Positions 12,144 to 22,367 of a DNA stretch of 64,000 nt are shown here, piece by piece. The notes under the pieces are model-generated. The model was given only the letters and a program-made list of their open reading frames with translations, searched no databases and was not told the origin of the DNA. The DNA comes from Abelmoschus esculentus. Its lineage: Eukaryota; Streptophyta; Magnoliopsida; Malvales; Malvaceae. The stretch is taken from positions 7,629,001 to 7,693,000 of the forward strand of contig JAUCBN010000043.1 of the NCBI GenBank assembly GCA_035048815.1, in the 5' to 3' direction. The position numbers were made by a program, and so were the translations under genes. The number at the start of each line of letters is the position of its first letter. Position 1 is the stretch's first letter.

Positions 12144-12488
12144 TGATCCAGAGGAGTGCAAAGCTACCCAAAGCACAGATGCAGGCACAAAAATATCTTG
12201 TCTCATCGACCACTGCCTTGGCAGTAAGCTGAGCAGAAAATCGATGCTTGTTACGATAGAATATTTGGAAGTAAGATTAAGCCAGAGGTGGAGGCAGAAA
12301 ATAGGAAAACACATTGTCCAGACACATTCAGGTCCAAATGGTCAGAACCACATGGTGCAGTAAAGATCAAATCGAAAAGGGATGAGCATGATTTCAAGGA
12401 GAATGGACAACGTTTGAAGCATTATTCTGGCCAACAAGAGACAATCTTCTTAGGAGATGCATTTGCATGCACTCCCCCAGTGACATAA
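12144..12488 (+). pseudogene. Deletion junction of C joined to the integrase tail
   Basis: Up to about 12300 the sequence matches the variable protease-RT linker of B. From about 12318 it matches the extreme C-terminus of integrase (KWSEPHGAVKIKSKRDEHDF, then NGQRLKHY) and ends in a TAA at 12486-12488. RT, RNase H and most of integrase are therefore deleted, together with a short piece between the Trp-Ser and Pro-His-Gly motifs. Confidence 0.8.
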
Positions 12489-12920
12489 TCTATTTCCCCT
12501 TATCTTTATTATTTTAGGAATAATTTTAGTTTAGAGTTAAATTTTATTAGTATACTTGTTATTTATTTAATTATGTTTACTGTTATTTTTGGACAATAAG
12601 CAAGAATAAAGGAGCAATAGTTCACAACAGGAAATCTGCTGCCGGGGCAGAAAACAGTGTCAGGGCCGCAGCAGTCCCAATGGGCAAAACAGTGTAACGG
12701 CTAGTCTACCGAAATTCCTACCGCGACAATAAAAGCAAACGACAGTAAAGGCTAACGGCTACAAAACGGCTAGTGGTTCAAACGTCTACAAGGCCGAAGC
12801 CTTTATAAGCACCCCCTCTCTCTCTTGCAATATTCTTTACAATCTCAAAGCTCTCTTAATTTTTTCAGAAACTTTCCAAGAAGCTCTCCAAGATATTCAG
12901 AAAATCTCCACTACTCATAC
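12489..12920 (+). promoter_or_regulatory. Spacer with probable internal promoter of the C third ORF
   Basis: Non-coding. It has three AACGGCTA repeats (12696-12703, 12754-12761, 12765-12772) and a TATA-like TTTATAAG at 12802-12809, about 115 bp before the ORF start at 12921. The pattern matches 8065-8154 of B although the elements have diverged. The first part (12489-12690) is AT-rich with one GC palindrome at 12640. Confidence 0.45.
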
Positions 12921-14445
12921 ATGGCTGCATACAACAGATTCGCCCCCGCCGTTATTGAAGAACGCTTGAACAAATCTTTCATTGCTCAACAGTTATGGGA
13001 AGAGCAAGGATTCCAACACTCCGAAGAGGAAAATTTTGGCATTGAGCATTACTTGTTCGACAAGATCAAATATCAAGATTGGCAGATCTTTTGCTTATAA
13101 CCGACCCAGGCCAATGCCACAGTTGTACGAGAATTCTATGCGCACGGGCCAAGCAAGGACTCTCTATATGTTCATTGTCGAGGCAGGCCTGTCAGACTTG
13201 ATGCCGAGACAATCAATCTATTCTACGGCCTAACCATTGTTCGTGATGACCATGCTGTATTCATGGAGGACATCACCAATGAAGACTATGAGCTAATCAA
13301 AGACGACCTTTTCTACAATAACACTCATTGGGAAACCGGTGCCCATAGAGGATCGGAAGCAAGGCAGAATCTTAAGCCCGAGGTAAAACTGTGGAATACT
13401 TTCGTCAAAAGGCGCCTCATCCCAACCTCCCACAACATCACGGTGGACCGAAGAAGATTGGTGCTCATTCAATCCATAATCAACAAACGAAACATCAATG
13501 TTGGAGAGATAATTTTAAGGGAAATCTATGAGTACGGTAAGAAGGATAGAGGACCTTTATATTTTCCTTGTTTAATTACGGGTATTTGCAATGCTGCAGG
13601 TGTACCAATGGCAGACACAGATGAATTCACCACCCAAAGGCGTGGATGGACTAAGGAATTCTGCCACAAAATCATGCAAATCACACAAACAGAGCCAGTA
13701 CGGGCAACTCCTTAACAATACACTGCTGACACTAATGCTAGGGCCTAGTACACGGCAGACATACCTGATACTGCCCACAGCATTGCCGAGGCAGAGCCCT
13801 ACCAGGAGATCCTTCAGACCATGGACCTCATACAACAACGCTACATGGAATACCAAAGGGACTTCAACACAGCCATGGCCCAGATGATGATCAACAACTT
13901 TCCAAACCAAGGGATGCAGTTTCCAAAATTCCCCACCAACATGTTTGTCACAGCTGCACCCTACACCGAGACGACTCCAGCTCTAGGACCATGGCCATTC
14001 CACACTACTGGCCCTCAACAAAAATTCCATGTTGCTGGCCCATCTAGGGCAGCAGACTCTGCCGCGGCATCATCTGCCAGCAGATGACCATCCAAGAGGA
14101 GGGCAGTATTCAAAACACCACCAGGATCCCCCATCATCATGGGTAGTCTCTCAGTAGAGATAGATGCTTATGTACATCAAAAGTTCAACCGCTGTCGGGC
14201 CAAGCATTCACAATGCTTGGGCTGACGCAACAAATGAAGACGAGACAGATATTCTGGTCACAGAGGAAATTGACGACGAAGAAGAAGGACAAGAAATGGA
14301 TGCTCCAATGTAACGAACACCACCAACAAGAGTCCAACCACCACGACAAGCCAAAACTCAACCATCACCATCATCAAAAATCAAACAATCCGCAACAAGG
14401 CCTAAAAAGCTGATAATTACCGGTAGCTCTTCTGAGTCTCTTTAA
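12921..14445 (+). pseudogene. Element C third ORF (several stops)
   Basis: Same gene as 6417-7961 in B: N-terminal domain starting MAAYNRFAPAVIEERLNKSF, with IEHYLFDKIKYQDW, LFYGLT and NKRNINVGEI, then the Met/Gln-rich coiled-coil segment and a basic-acidic tail. Stops at 13098-13100 (TAA, Gln in B), 13714-13716, about 13747 and about 14085, plus a frameshift near 14180. The terminal Ser-rich residues and stop (14443-14445) still align with B. No membrane segment is seen. Identification as a plant-transposon-protein-like domain is by resemblance only. Confidence 0.76.
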
Positions 14446-14524
14446 ATTTTGCATATTTATGATGCCTTTCTATATCTTTACTTGTCTCGTTTTCTTATTT
14501 TATATCCTGTTGTGTGATATATAT

Positions 14525-14564
14525 AAGCATTGAGGATAATGCTTAGTTCAAGTTTGGGGGTATA
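14525..14564 (+). promoter_or_regulatory. Upstream stem-loop plus polypurine cassette in C
   Basis: Stem AAGCATT (14525-14531) and AATGCTT (14538-14544) encloses GAGGAT, followed by AAGTTTGGGGG (14550-14560). It stands about 760 bp before the LTR-proximal copy. It could be a second plus-strand priming site or a 3' RNA signal. Confidence 0.6.
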
Positions 14565-15287
14565 GATCCACTACCAAGGCAATCTACTATCGCGGCCTTG
14601 CCATGAAAGGAAGCATTTAAGGGATTTTTCAAAAAAAAAATTATGTCCACCACCTTACTTGAATTATTTTCCATACTTTTGCACTGTTCTTCATCAGTAT
14701 TGCCTTAGTTTATTCTTTTAAGGCTATAGAAATCTTTCTCCTTACCATGGCTAGGTCCTGTTTAGAAGGATTAACCTTAGGATACTTAAGGAAGAAAACT
14801 TAGAAGCTTGCTATAAGATTGATCCTAAAAACACTTTTGGGACTTGTTGGATTATATGAATTCTTTTTGAACTTAGGTGATAAAGACTTAGATTTTTGGG
14901 AAAGTGACTAGAGGTACCTATCACCGGCTCTAGGAATTACTCTTCTTCATGCTAGAGGTTCCCAAAATTGGCTCTAGTATGCTAAAAAGACTATCAAAAG
15001 AAAGAAGGAATTATTGATAAGAAAACACAATCCTTGAGGTGTCCGAAATTGGCTCAAGAAATTGTTGTTTTAAGAAGAGAACACTAAATCCAAGTCTAAT
15101 TGTCTTGAACTTAGAGTTTGTCTAAGAAAGCCTTTAATCAAACTTGTCCACAAAAACGCACACACTCACTAAATCTTATAGTTTGTTTCTAGGTAAACCC
15201 TTGGGTAACCGAAAGGTTAAGGCTTAAGAATAGGCATAGTTATGGTAAGACCAAAAGAGAATAAGGTTTGGCAATTTAATGGTTTGT
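14565..15287 (+). other. 3' non-coding spacer of C
   Basis: Lies between the two polypurine cassettes and is homologous to 5613-6290 of B. No ORF worth reporting. It contains the pairs GAGGTTCCCAAAATTGGC and GAGGTGTCCGAAATTGGC, a loose internal repeat. Confidence 0.6.
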
Positions 15288-15324
15288 ATTGCTTGAGGAC
15301 AAGCAATAGTTTGAGTTGGGGGTG
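15288..15324 (+). promoter_or_regulatory. Stem-loop and polypurine tract next to 3' LTR of C
   Basis: Stem ATTGCTT (15288-15294) and AAGCAAT (15301-15307) with loop GAGGAC, then GAGTTGGGGGTG (15313-15324) directly before TGATAAGTGC of the LTR. Position and composition fit the plus-strand primer. Confidence 0.8.
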
Positions 15325-16683
15325 TGATAAGTGCTCAACTCACTATCACTTTTTACACCTTTTATGGACAATAATCACTAAATCTACACCTACTTGGACC
15401 AATGCATGTGCTTAATGTGAGATAATTAGATATTCTGCTTTTGTAACATATAAAGATGATACTTATAGAAAAGGCAAGTTTTACTGTACTTTTGTGTCTG
15501 TGCAGGAAAAACTAATGCCGCGACAGCGACTGAGGTCCAGGCAGGACCTGATGCCGAGGCAACAGCTGAAGGACAAGTAGCGATATTGTAGGCGAGCTGA
15601 AGAGAAAAATGAGTTAGACGTTTCTGGAAAAGCAGCACATGGATCGGAGCTGGGTAGCACATGGAAAGCCGAAGTCAAAGGCAATGCGGGAAAAACATCC
15701 TAGTTGGAATAAACTTGGAAATATTTTATTTATGGAATTGACTTGTGTCCTACTCCAAGTTATACTCCTACTTAGGAAAGGTTTGCCCTAGACCAAGCCT
15801 ATATAAGCCTTAGCCGTCCAAGGAGAAGGGAGATTTCGGCACAAAGCGCTTAGCATCATAGAGAGCCGACTTCATCTTATATTTTAGAGTTCTCTTTTAC
15901 TTTTTATTATGTTCTAAGTTTCTTTAGGCTTAGGTGAAAGTTGTAGAGTATTAGTGAGAAGTGATTGACTTTTGTTTCATGTTTTAATGCAATAAAATAT
16001 CAAGGTTTGCTTATTCTTTGCCATTCCTTGTTCTTGCATCCAAGCTCGAGGGAGAAGTTTTTGAGTAATCCATTTATCTAATATCGAGAGAGTTAGATTC
16101 ACGAAAGGAATAAGTATGGTGTTTCAATCGGGAAACACTAACTCGGCCTAGAGATAGGTTAAGAGTTTCAACGGCTAAAAGAAGTGTGGGATTGGTTGTT
16201 GATTATAATTGATTCACGCCGAGAGGTATCATCAAGGACTGGTCATCAATAGTACTTTGACTTAGAGATAAGCGGAGTCATCAAAGGACACTTTGTCGAA
16301 CTTTGGTAAAGTCTACCCAAGAGCAAGGGATTGCCGCGACGGACAAGCATCATCGCTGTCGAGGCAGTAATCTACAGTACTGTCGAGGCAGTGTTGTGCG
16401 ATTGTATTAGACAGAAACAAGTCAATTGAATCCACTATACAACACAACTCGATCCTGGCCACTTCTTTAATCTGTTTATTCTTTTTTTATTTAGTTTCTT
16501 TATTTAGTTTCATCAACCCCAATTTTACTTGTGTCTTTATTTTATTCCTTTTTCAGAGCAACAAGACAAAAGAAGACATATTAAGTAGACCAATCCCTGT
16601 GGAGACGATATTCAATAATACTTATCACTTTATTACTTGAGACGTGTACACTTGCACAATTTGCGCACTTTTGACACGCAACA
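15325..16683 (+). repeat. 3' LTR of element C
   Basis: 1359 bp, TGATAAGTGC...ACACGCAACA. TATA box CCTATATAAG at 15798-15807. It is followed by CCTTG (16684-16688), the surviving copy of the expected target duplication, and then by element B sequence. Confidence 0.92.
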
Positions 16684-17439
16684 CCTTGCATTATGCTAAA
16701 ACCTCTTTTTTTCATTATAATTAAGGTTATAAGGTAAAACACCACTGGCTAAATAATTAACAAGATCAACATACCAGGGAGTGGTTGTGACTGCGGCAAG
16801 GTCTTCTATCAATGTTGCCGAAATATATTCACTTACCGTTGTGGCAGCACAGTTTTATACTAACGCGCTTGCTGCCTCGGCAGTGTCTTCTGCTACTGCT
16901 GAAACTCGCAGGATGTGCTCGTCTGGGAATGCGTCTTGTATTTCTTCTAGTGGCATGTTTTTCTCCCCAACTTCTAATCTGGAAAAATGGTAAGCTACTT
17001 GGTTTTCCGTACCTCTCCTGTCCTTAATTTCTATATCAAATTCCTGTAAAAGAAGAATCCATCTAATCAGTCTTGGTTTTGCATCCTTCTTTGAGAAAAG
17101 GTAGTTTATTGCCGAATGGTCTGTGTGGACAGTCACTTTTGTTCCGATAAGGTAGGATCGGAACTTATCAAAGGCAAAGACTACTGCTAGTAATTCCTTC
17201 TCCGTGGTGGTGTAATTAATATGGGCTTCATTAAGGGTTTTACTAGCATAATAAATAACATGGAAGATATTGTTCTTTCTCTGCCCAAGTGCTGCCCCGA
17301 CAGCATGATCACTAGCATCACACATTATTTCAAAGGGCAAGGCCCAATCTGGGAGGACTACGATTGGTGCAGTGATCAGCTTCTCCTTGAGGGTCTCGAA
17401 TGCTTCGTTAAATTACTTACTAAATTCAAACTTCCTATC
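16684..17439 (-). pseudogene. Element B RNase H and RNase H-integrase linker
   Basis: RNase H with CDASDHAVGAALGQRK (first Asp), TTEKELLAVVFAFDKF and HTDHSAINYLFSKKDAK. Below 16900 the linker to integrase is longer than in A or E and Ala/Thr/Glu-rich, with a stop near 16852 and a GC palindrome at 16873. The text PYNLNYNEKKRF near 16700-16740 then leads to the integrase part at 9583, from which it is separated by element C. Upstream stops at 17437-17439 (TAG, Gln in relatives) and about 17413 cut it off from RT. Confidence 0.85.
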
Positions 17440-17948
17440 CTATTCAAGTAAAGCACATAGTGGTTTAGAAATTTTTGAAAAATTAGCAATAAACCTCCTA
17501 TAAAAACTTGCATGACCCAAGAAGCTTCTGACTCCCTTTACTGAAATTGGTGGAGGCAATTTCTTTATCATATCGATCTTGGCCTTGTCAACTTCTATAC
17601 CTTGTGATGAAATTTTGTGACCCAAGACAATACCTTCCTTGACCATAAAATGGCATTTTTCCCAGTCGAGTACTAAGTTGGATTCTTCACATCTTTGTAG
17701 CACTTTTGCTAAATTGCCGAGGCAATGTTCGAAGTTATCTCCAAAGACTGAAAAATTATCCATGAATACTTTTAGGAAGTCTTCCACCATGTCATGAAAA
17801 ATTGCCATCATACATCGCTGAAAAGTTATCGGGGAATTACAAAGGTCGAACGACATTCTTCTAAATGCATATGTTCCATACAGGCAAGTAAAGGTAGTTT
17901 TTGTCTGGTCCTTAGGGTCTATAGAAATCTGGTTATAACCTGAATTAC
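17440..17948 (-). pseudogene. Element B reverse transcriptase, 3' half
   Basis: Continues from the solo LTR insertion: GYNQI, then LCNSPITFQRCMMAIF, the active site, CHFMVKEGIVLGHK and VRSFLGHASFYRRFI. At 17755-17766 the core reads Phe-Met-Asp-Asn, so the second catalytic aspartate is replaced. The first half of RT lies at 19135 and above. Insertion of the solo LTR and the loss of Asp both abolish activity. Confidence 0.87.
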
Positions 17949-19134
17949 TGATAAGTGCTCAACACATTATCACTTTTTACTCCTTTTATGGGCATTAATC
18001 ACCAAATATACACCCACTCGGACCAATGCATGTGCTTAATGTGATATATTTAGAAGTTATGCTCATATAGATACTATTTACAGAAAAAGGCACGTTTTAC
18101 TGGGTTTTCATATTTGTGCAGGAGAATCAGTGTCGCGGCAGCGACAAGGCCGAGGCAGGACCTGATACCGAGGCAGCAATAGAAAGACAGGAAGCAAGAC
18201 TATAGGCGATGGAAAGATAAAAATCCAAGGAACTCCAAGTTGTATTCTACTTAGGAAAGGTTTGCCCTAGGTCTAGCCTATATAAAGACCTAGCCACCTA
18301 ATGTATTAGACACGGAATACCTAGGGAGAGCCGAATATTATTCTTGTTTTCTTCTTCTCCATCATGTTCTAAACCTTCTTAGGGATTAGGTGAAGGTTGT
18401 CGAGTATATGTGAGAAGAGATTGTACTTTGTCTTTGATTCAATGCAATAAAGTTATCAAGGTTTGCTTATCCTTTGTTATTCCTTGTTTTCACAATTGAG
18501 CTCGGGAGAGGATATTGTGAATCATCCATTTATCTAAGCTCGGGAGAGTTAGATTCACGAAAGGGGTAAGTACGATGTTTCAATCGCGAAATACTAACTC
18601 GGCCTAGGGATAGGTTAAGAGTTTCAGCGGCTAAAAGAAGTGTGAGATTGGTTGGTGAGTATAATTGGTTCACGCCGGGAGGTATCATCAAGGACTAGTC
18701 ATCAACAACACTCCGACTTGGGGATAAGCGGAGTCATCCAAGGACACTTTGCCGAACTTTGGTAAGATCTGCCCACGAGCAAGGGATTGCCGCGGCGGAC
18801 GGTATCGTCGCTGCCCAGGCAGTAAACTGCAGTGCTGCCGAGGCAGTGATATACGATTGCATTGGACAGAGACAAGTCAATCAAATCCACTATACAACAC
18901 AACTGGATCCTAGCCCATCTCTCTCTATTATTTCAACTCCTTATTTTTATTTATTTATTTTAGTTAGGTAAATCAACCCAATTCACTTGTGTCTTTACTT
19001 TTCTACAGGACAAGAAGGTGAAGAAAACATATTAAGTTTACCGGTCCCTGAGGAGACGATAACTCAATAATACTTATCACTTATTACTTTCGACGTGTTC
19101 ACTTGCACTAAACGCGCACTTTTGACACGTGACA
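17949..19134 (+). mobile_element. Solo LTR of the B/C family in RT of element B
   Basis: 1186 bp, TGATAAGTGC...ACACGTGACA, flanked by ATTAC (17944-17948) and ATTGC (19135-19139), a 5-bp duplication with one change. There is no internal region, so it is best read as a solo LTR left by LTR-LTR recombination. It is about 170 bp shorter than its relatives through internal loss. TATA box CCTATATAAA at 18277-18286. Confidence 0.92.
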
Positions 19135-20703
19135 ATTGCCATTAAGAAAACAATAAAAAGGCTTACCAGCAAGTCTATCAAGCATTTCATCAATAAAGGG
19201 CAGTGGGAAGTGATCCTTCTTAGTTGCTTTATTTAACTTGCAATAATCCATACAAACCCTCCAACTGGTCACAGTCCTAGTTGGGATTAGTTCATTGTTT
19301 TCATTGGTTATCACTTTCATGCCTCCTTTCTTAGGTACACATTGTACCAGGCTTACCCATGCACTGTCAGAGATAGGGTAGATGATACCAGCATCAAGCC
19401 ATTTGATTATCTCCTTGCGTACTACCTCCTTCATGGCATGATTGAGTCTCCTTTGGGCCTCAACAGTAGGTTTATGATCTTCCTTTAAAAGGATTTTGTG
19501 CATGCAAACTGCTGGGCTTATTCCTTTTAAATCATCAATTGACCACCCAATTGCCTTCTTGTGCTGCCGCAACATCTCTATCAAGCTTTGTTCCTGTTCG
19601 GGCTGCAACTCAGAAGAAATAATTACGGGCATTGTGTGGTTGGGTACCAAATAAACATACTTTAATTTATCAGGTAAAGGTTTTAATTTGATCTTTAATG
19701 GTTCCTCATTCGAAGACTTTTCGTCCTTACCTGGATAATTTAGAGGTTCGAAGTACTTACCTGGGTGGTGTGTTGTCCAATTAACTTCCTCCGTCTCTTG
19801 TGTCTTAACTTCATCAGCTTCAAGCACACTGTTTAATATATTGTTGTAGCAGTCGTCCACTGTACTGCCGAGGCAACGCTGTGAAGAATTATTGTCATTG
19901 TTGCCGAGGCAGTGGTTGCTGAGGCAAGGTGTTGCACTGTCTGCATCTTTGGTGCAAACTACCTGGCACTCCTCTGGATCATCATATCTTTTTAAAATCT
20001 GGAAAACATTAAGTGTGACTTGCTGGTCGTTGACCCGCATTGTTAACTCTCCTTTCTCCACATCAAAAAAGGTGCGTCCAGTAGCTAGGAAAGGTCGGCC
20101 CAGAATGATTGGTGCATTGTCATCTGCTTCACAATCAAGAACAAGAAAGTCAGCTAGAAAAATAAATTTATCCACTCTTACCAATATGTCCTCGATTTTT
20201 TCTTTCGGTTGCACATATGATCTATCCGCTAATTGGAGCATCACGGTTGTAGGTTTTGCCCTTCCTATTCCAAGCTTTTGAAATACAGATTTTGGCATCA
20301 AGTTTATGCTTACTCCAAGGTCACATAATGTCTTTCCTTCATAGTGGTTTCCTATCGCACAAGGTATAGTAAAACATCCAGGATCCTTCAATTTAAAAGG
20401 CATGCGATTATGAAGCATTGCCATGCATCCTTCAGTTGCAGCGACTGTTTCAAACTCTCCAAGCCTTTTTCTTTTAGATACAATGTCTTTTAAGAATTTA
20501 GCATAATTCGGCATTTGTTCTATTGCTTCAACAAATGACAAGTTAATGTGGACTTGCTTCAAGATGTCTAAGAATTTTTTAAATTGATAGTCCTGTTTAT
20601 GCCTTTTCAACCTTTGTGGGAAAGGTGTTAGTGGTCGCATCTCCTCTAGTGTCTTATTGGTTTGGAATTTAATACCTGGTACTACTGGTGTTGGTATGAT
20701 CAC
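19135..20703 (-). pseudogene. Element B protease and RT N-terminal half
   Basis: An open frame of about 520 codons. Protease: lead-in IPCAIGNHYEGKTLCDLG and core DLGVS (DLGAS in relatives, an unusual Val), then GRPFLATGRTFFDVEKGEL. A variable Cys/Asn-rich linker (19860-19930) contains two GC palindromes. RT follows with LPDKLKYVYL, AIGWSIDDLKGISPAVCMHK, VEAQRRLN, CVPKKGGM and FPLPFIDEMLDRLAGKPFYC, ending at the LTR insertion. Residues after that in the open frame come from the LTR. Confidence 0.88.
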
Positions 20704-22272
20704 TCAGTGCAGTATCTATTGCCTCTCTATCTGATTCTTCTTGTTCCCTTATTGAGACCTTATCCGGACTGCTTGAAATCTTCTTAAGTTGTTAACCACT
20801 CCTAGTGGTGATTGCCTTACATTGCTCATGGTTTTTGCCCCTTGCAACTTCAGTATTGCTGGGTAATCCTCCTTGAGGTCTAGTGTTCAGACTTTGAGCG
20901 AACTGCCCAACTTGAGTTTTCAATGTTTTAATAGCTGCCTCTTGATTTTGCAACCTCATCTAAATTCTACTTATAAAAGCATCAGGTCTCTTGATGAAGT
21001 TACTATTCTTAGCCATATATGATTCAGTTTTAATCATAAATGCCTTAAGAGAATTTTCTAGTGAACTTATAGGTTGTTGCGGCAGTGGTTGCTGCTGCGG
21101 TGGTTGTTGCATTGGCATTGATTGCTGGAAACCTGAGGGTTGAACAGTCGGATTCAAAGAATTGTTGGGATTGCTCCATCAAAAATTTGGATGTATTTTC
21201 CAAGCTGGATTGTAGGTGTTGGACATCATGTTGTTGTTCCGGTTATAGTTTCCCACATAAAGGCTAGACTCCTGATTCTACATGGACTCATAAGAGCTAT
21301 GGTTACCTCCACATAAATCACACGAAGAATCTATTACCTTAACCTCATGGGTATTATGTTGCATTTGCATATTTTGGACCATCATAGTGAGAGTTGCCAA
21401 TTGTCCTGCCACTGAATTGGATGTTTCAAATTCATGTACTGTGGCCTGACGTCTCATCCCTCCTCGCCTAGATGTAGGGAATTGAAAGTCATTCTTTGCG
21501 AGTTTGTTTAAAATTTCTATCGCTTCCTCCGGTGATTTGTCAAGGAGTGTTTCGTTGGCAGAGGCATCTAACATCATTCTTGTTGGGGCATTGGTAGCAT
21601 TGTAAAACATGGTCACTTGTGTTCATAATGGGAATCCATGCAAAGGACACTTGTGCAATAGCTCCTTGTAGTGCTCCCATGCCTCATACATTGGTTCATC
21701 ATCTTCCTGTCGAACAGAAGTAATTTCATTACGGATACGATCATATAAATTAGTAGGATTAAAACGTGTAACGAAATCACAACAGAGTTCACTCCAAGAT
21801 CCTATAGATCCGACTGGAATGCTATTTAACCAAGCTTTTGCCCTATCCCTTAGTGAATAGGGAATAAATTCAGTCTCAAAACATCTTCATGGACTCCTTG
21901 GATTTTGAATGAATTGCATATCTCCATGAACGATTTGAGGTGTTGCCTGGCATCTTCAGTGACTGACCCACCAAACTGTCCAATAGTATTGAGCATATTA
22001 AACATGACAGGTTTTAGCTCAAAGTGGGCTGCTTCGATCTCTGGTGTAACGAATCCTGGATTTAACCCATTCAAATCCTCTTCCAAGAAATATCGAACAG
22101 TAAGCTGCCGTGGCCCTGGTGGTGGCGGAAGCCTTCCATTGCCAGCGGGTAAGTTTTTTTCTATTGGATGATCTACCATAACTTCTCGGAATTGTCTTCG
22201 CAACCTTTGACGCGTACGTTCAATCTCTGGATCAGGCTCGTATAATGGATTGCTTGGGTTCGCCCTGGTCAT
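20704..22272 (-). pseudogene. Element B gag (stops and frameshift)
   Basis: The start MTRANPSNPLYEPDPEIER at 22272 matches elements C and E; the longer open frame to 22329 only adds leader sequence. The gag domain (EEDLNGLNPGFVTPEIEA, FELKPVMFNMLN, QFGGSVTEDARQHLKSF) is followed by a frameshift near 21870, the zinc knuckle CDLCGGNHSSYES (its last Cys changed to Ser), a Gln/Pro-rich segment near 21060-21130 and the coiled coil. Further stops near 21278 and 20960. Not functional. Confidence 0.83.
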
Positions 22273-22342
22273 ACACCAGAAAAACTGAGTTAAATACAAA
22301 TAAATAAAAGCAAGAAAATAAAAAAACAAAATTTAGTTGCAA

Positions 22343-22361
22343 ATCCTCGACAACGGCGCGA
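22343..22361 (-). promoter_or_regulatory. Primer binding site of element B (degenerate, tRNA-Asp type)
   Basis: Read on the minus strand, this stretch starts 6 bases after the 5' LTR end and matches the tRNA-Asp complement TGGCGCCGTTGCCGGGGAT except for a few substitutions. Spacing and position identify it. Confidence 0.8.
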
Positions 22362-22367
22362 AAAACT

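Larger units (their letters stand above)
9584..16683 (+). mobile_element. Element C: internally deleted Athila-like element nested in B, opposite strand
   Basis: Plus-strand member of the same family as B. Its right edge ends in ACACGCAACA at 16683, followed by CCTTG and then the interrupted integrase sequence of B. Its left edge should carry CCTTG plus an LTR start, but a deletion joins the target (AATAATGCC) to LTR base about 65. The 5' LTR is further collapsed, and the body lacks everything between the protease/RT linker and the integrase tail (about 3.4 kb by comparison with B). It cannot move on its own. Confidence 0.9.

Noticed and set aside
17949..19134. A short independent non-autonomous element
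   Set aside because: It matches only LTR sequence of the B/C family with TG...CA ends and a 5-bp duplication, so solo LTR is the simpler reading.
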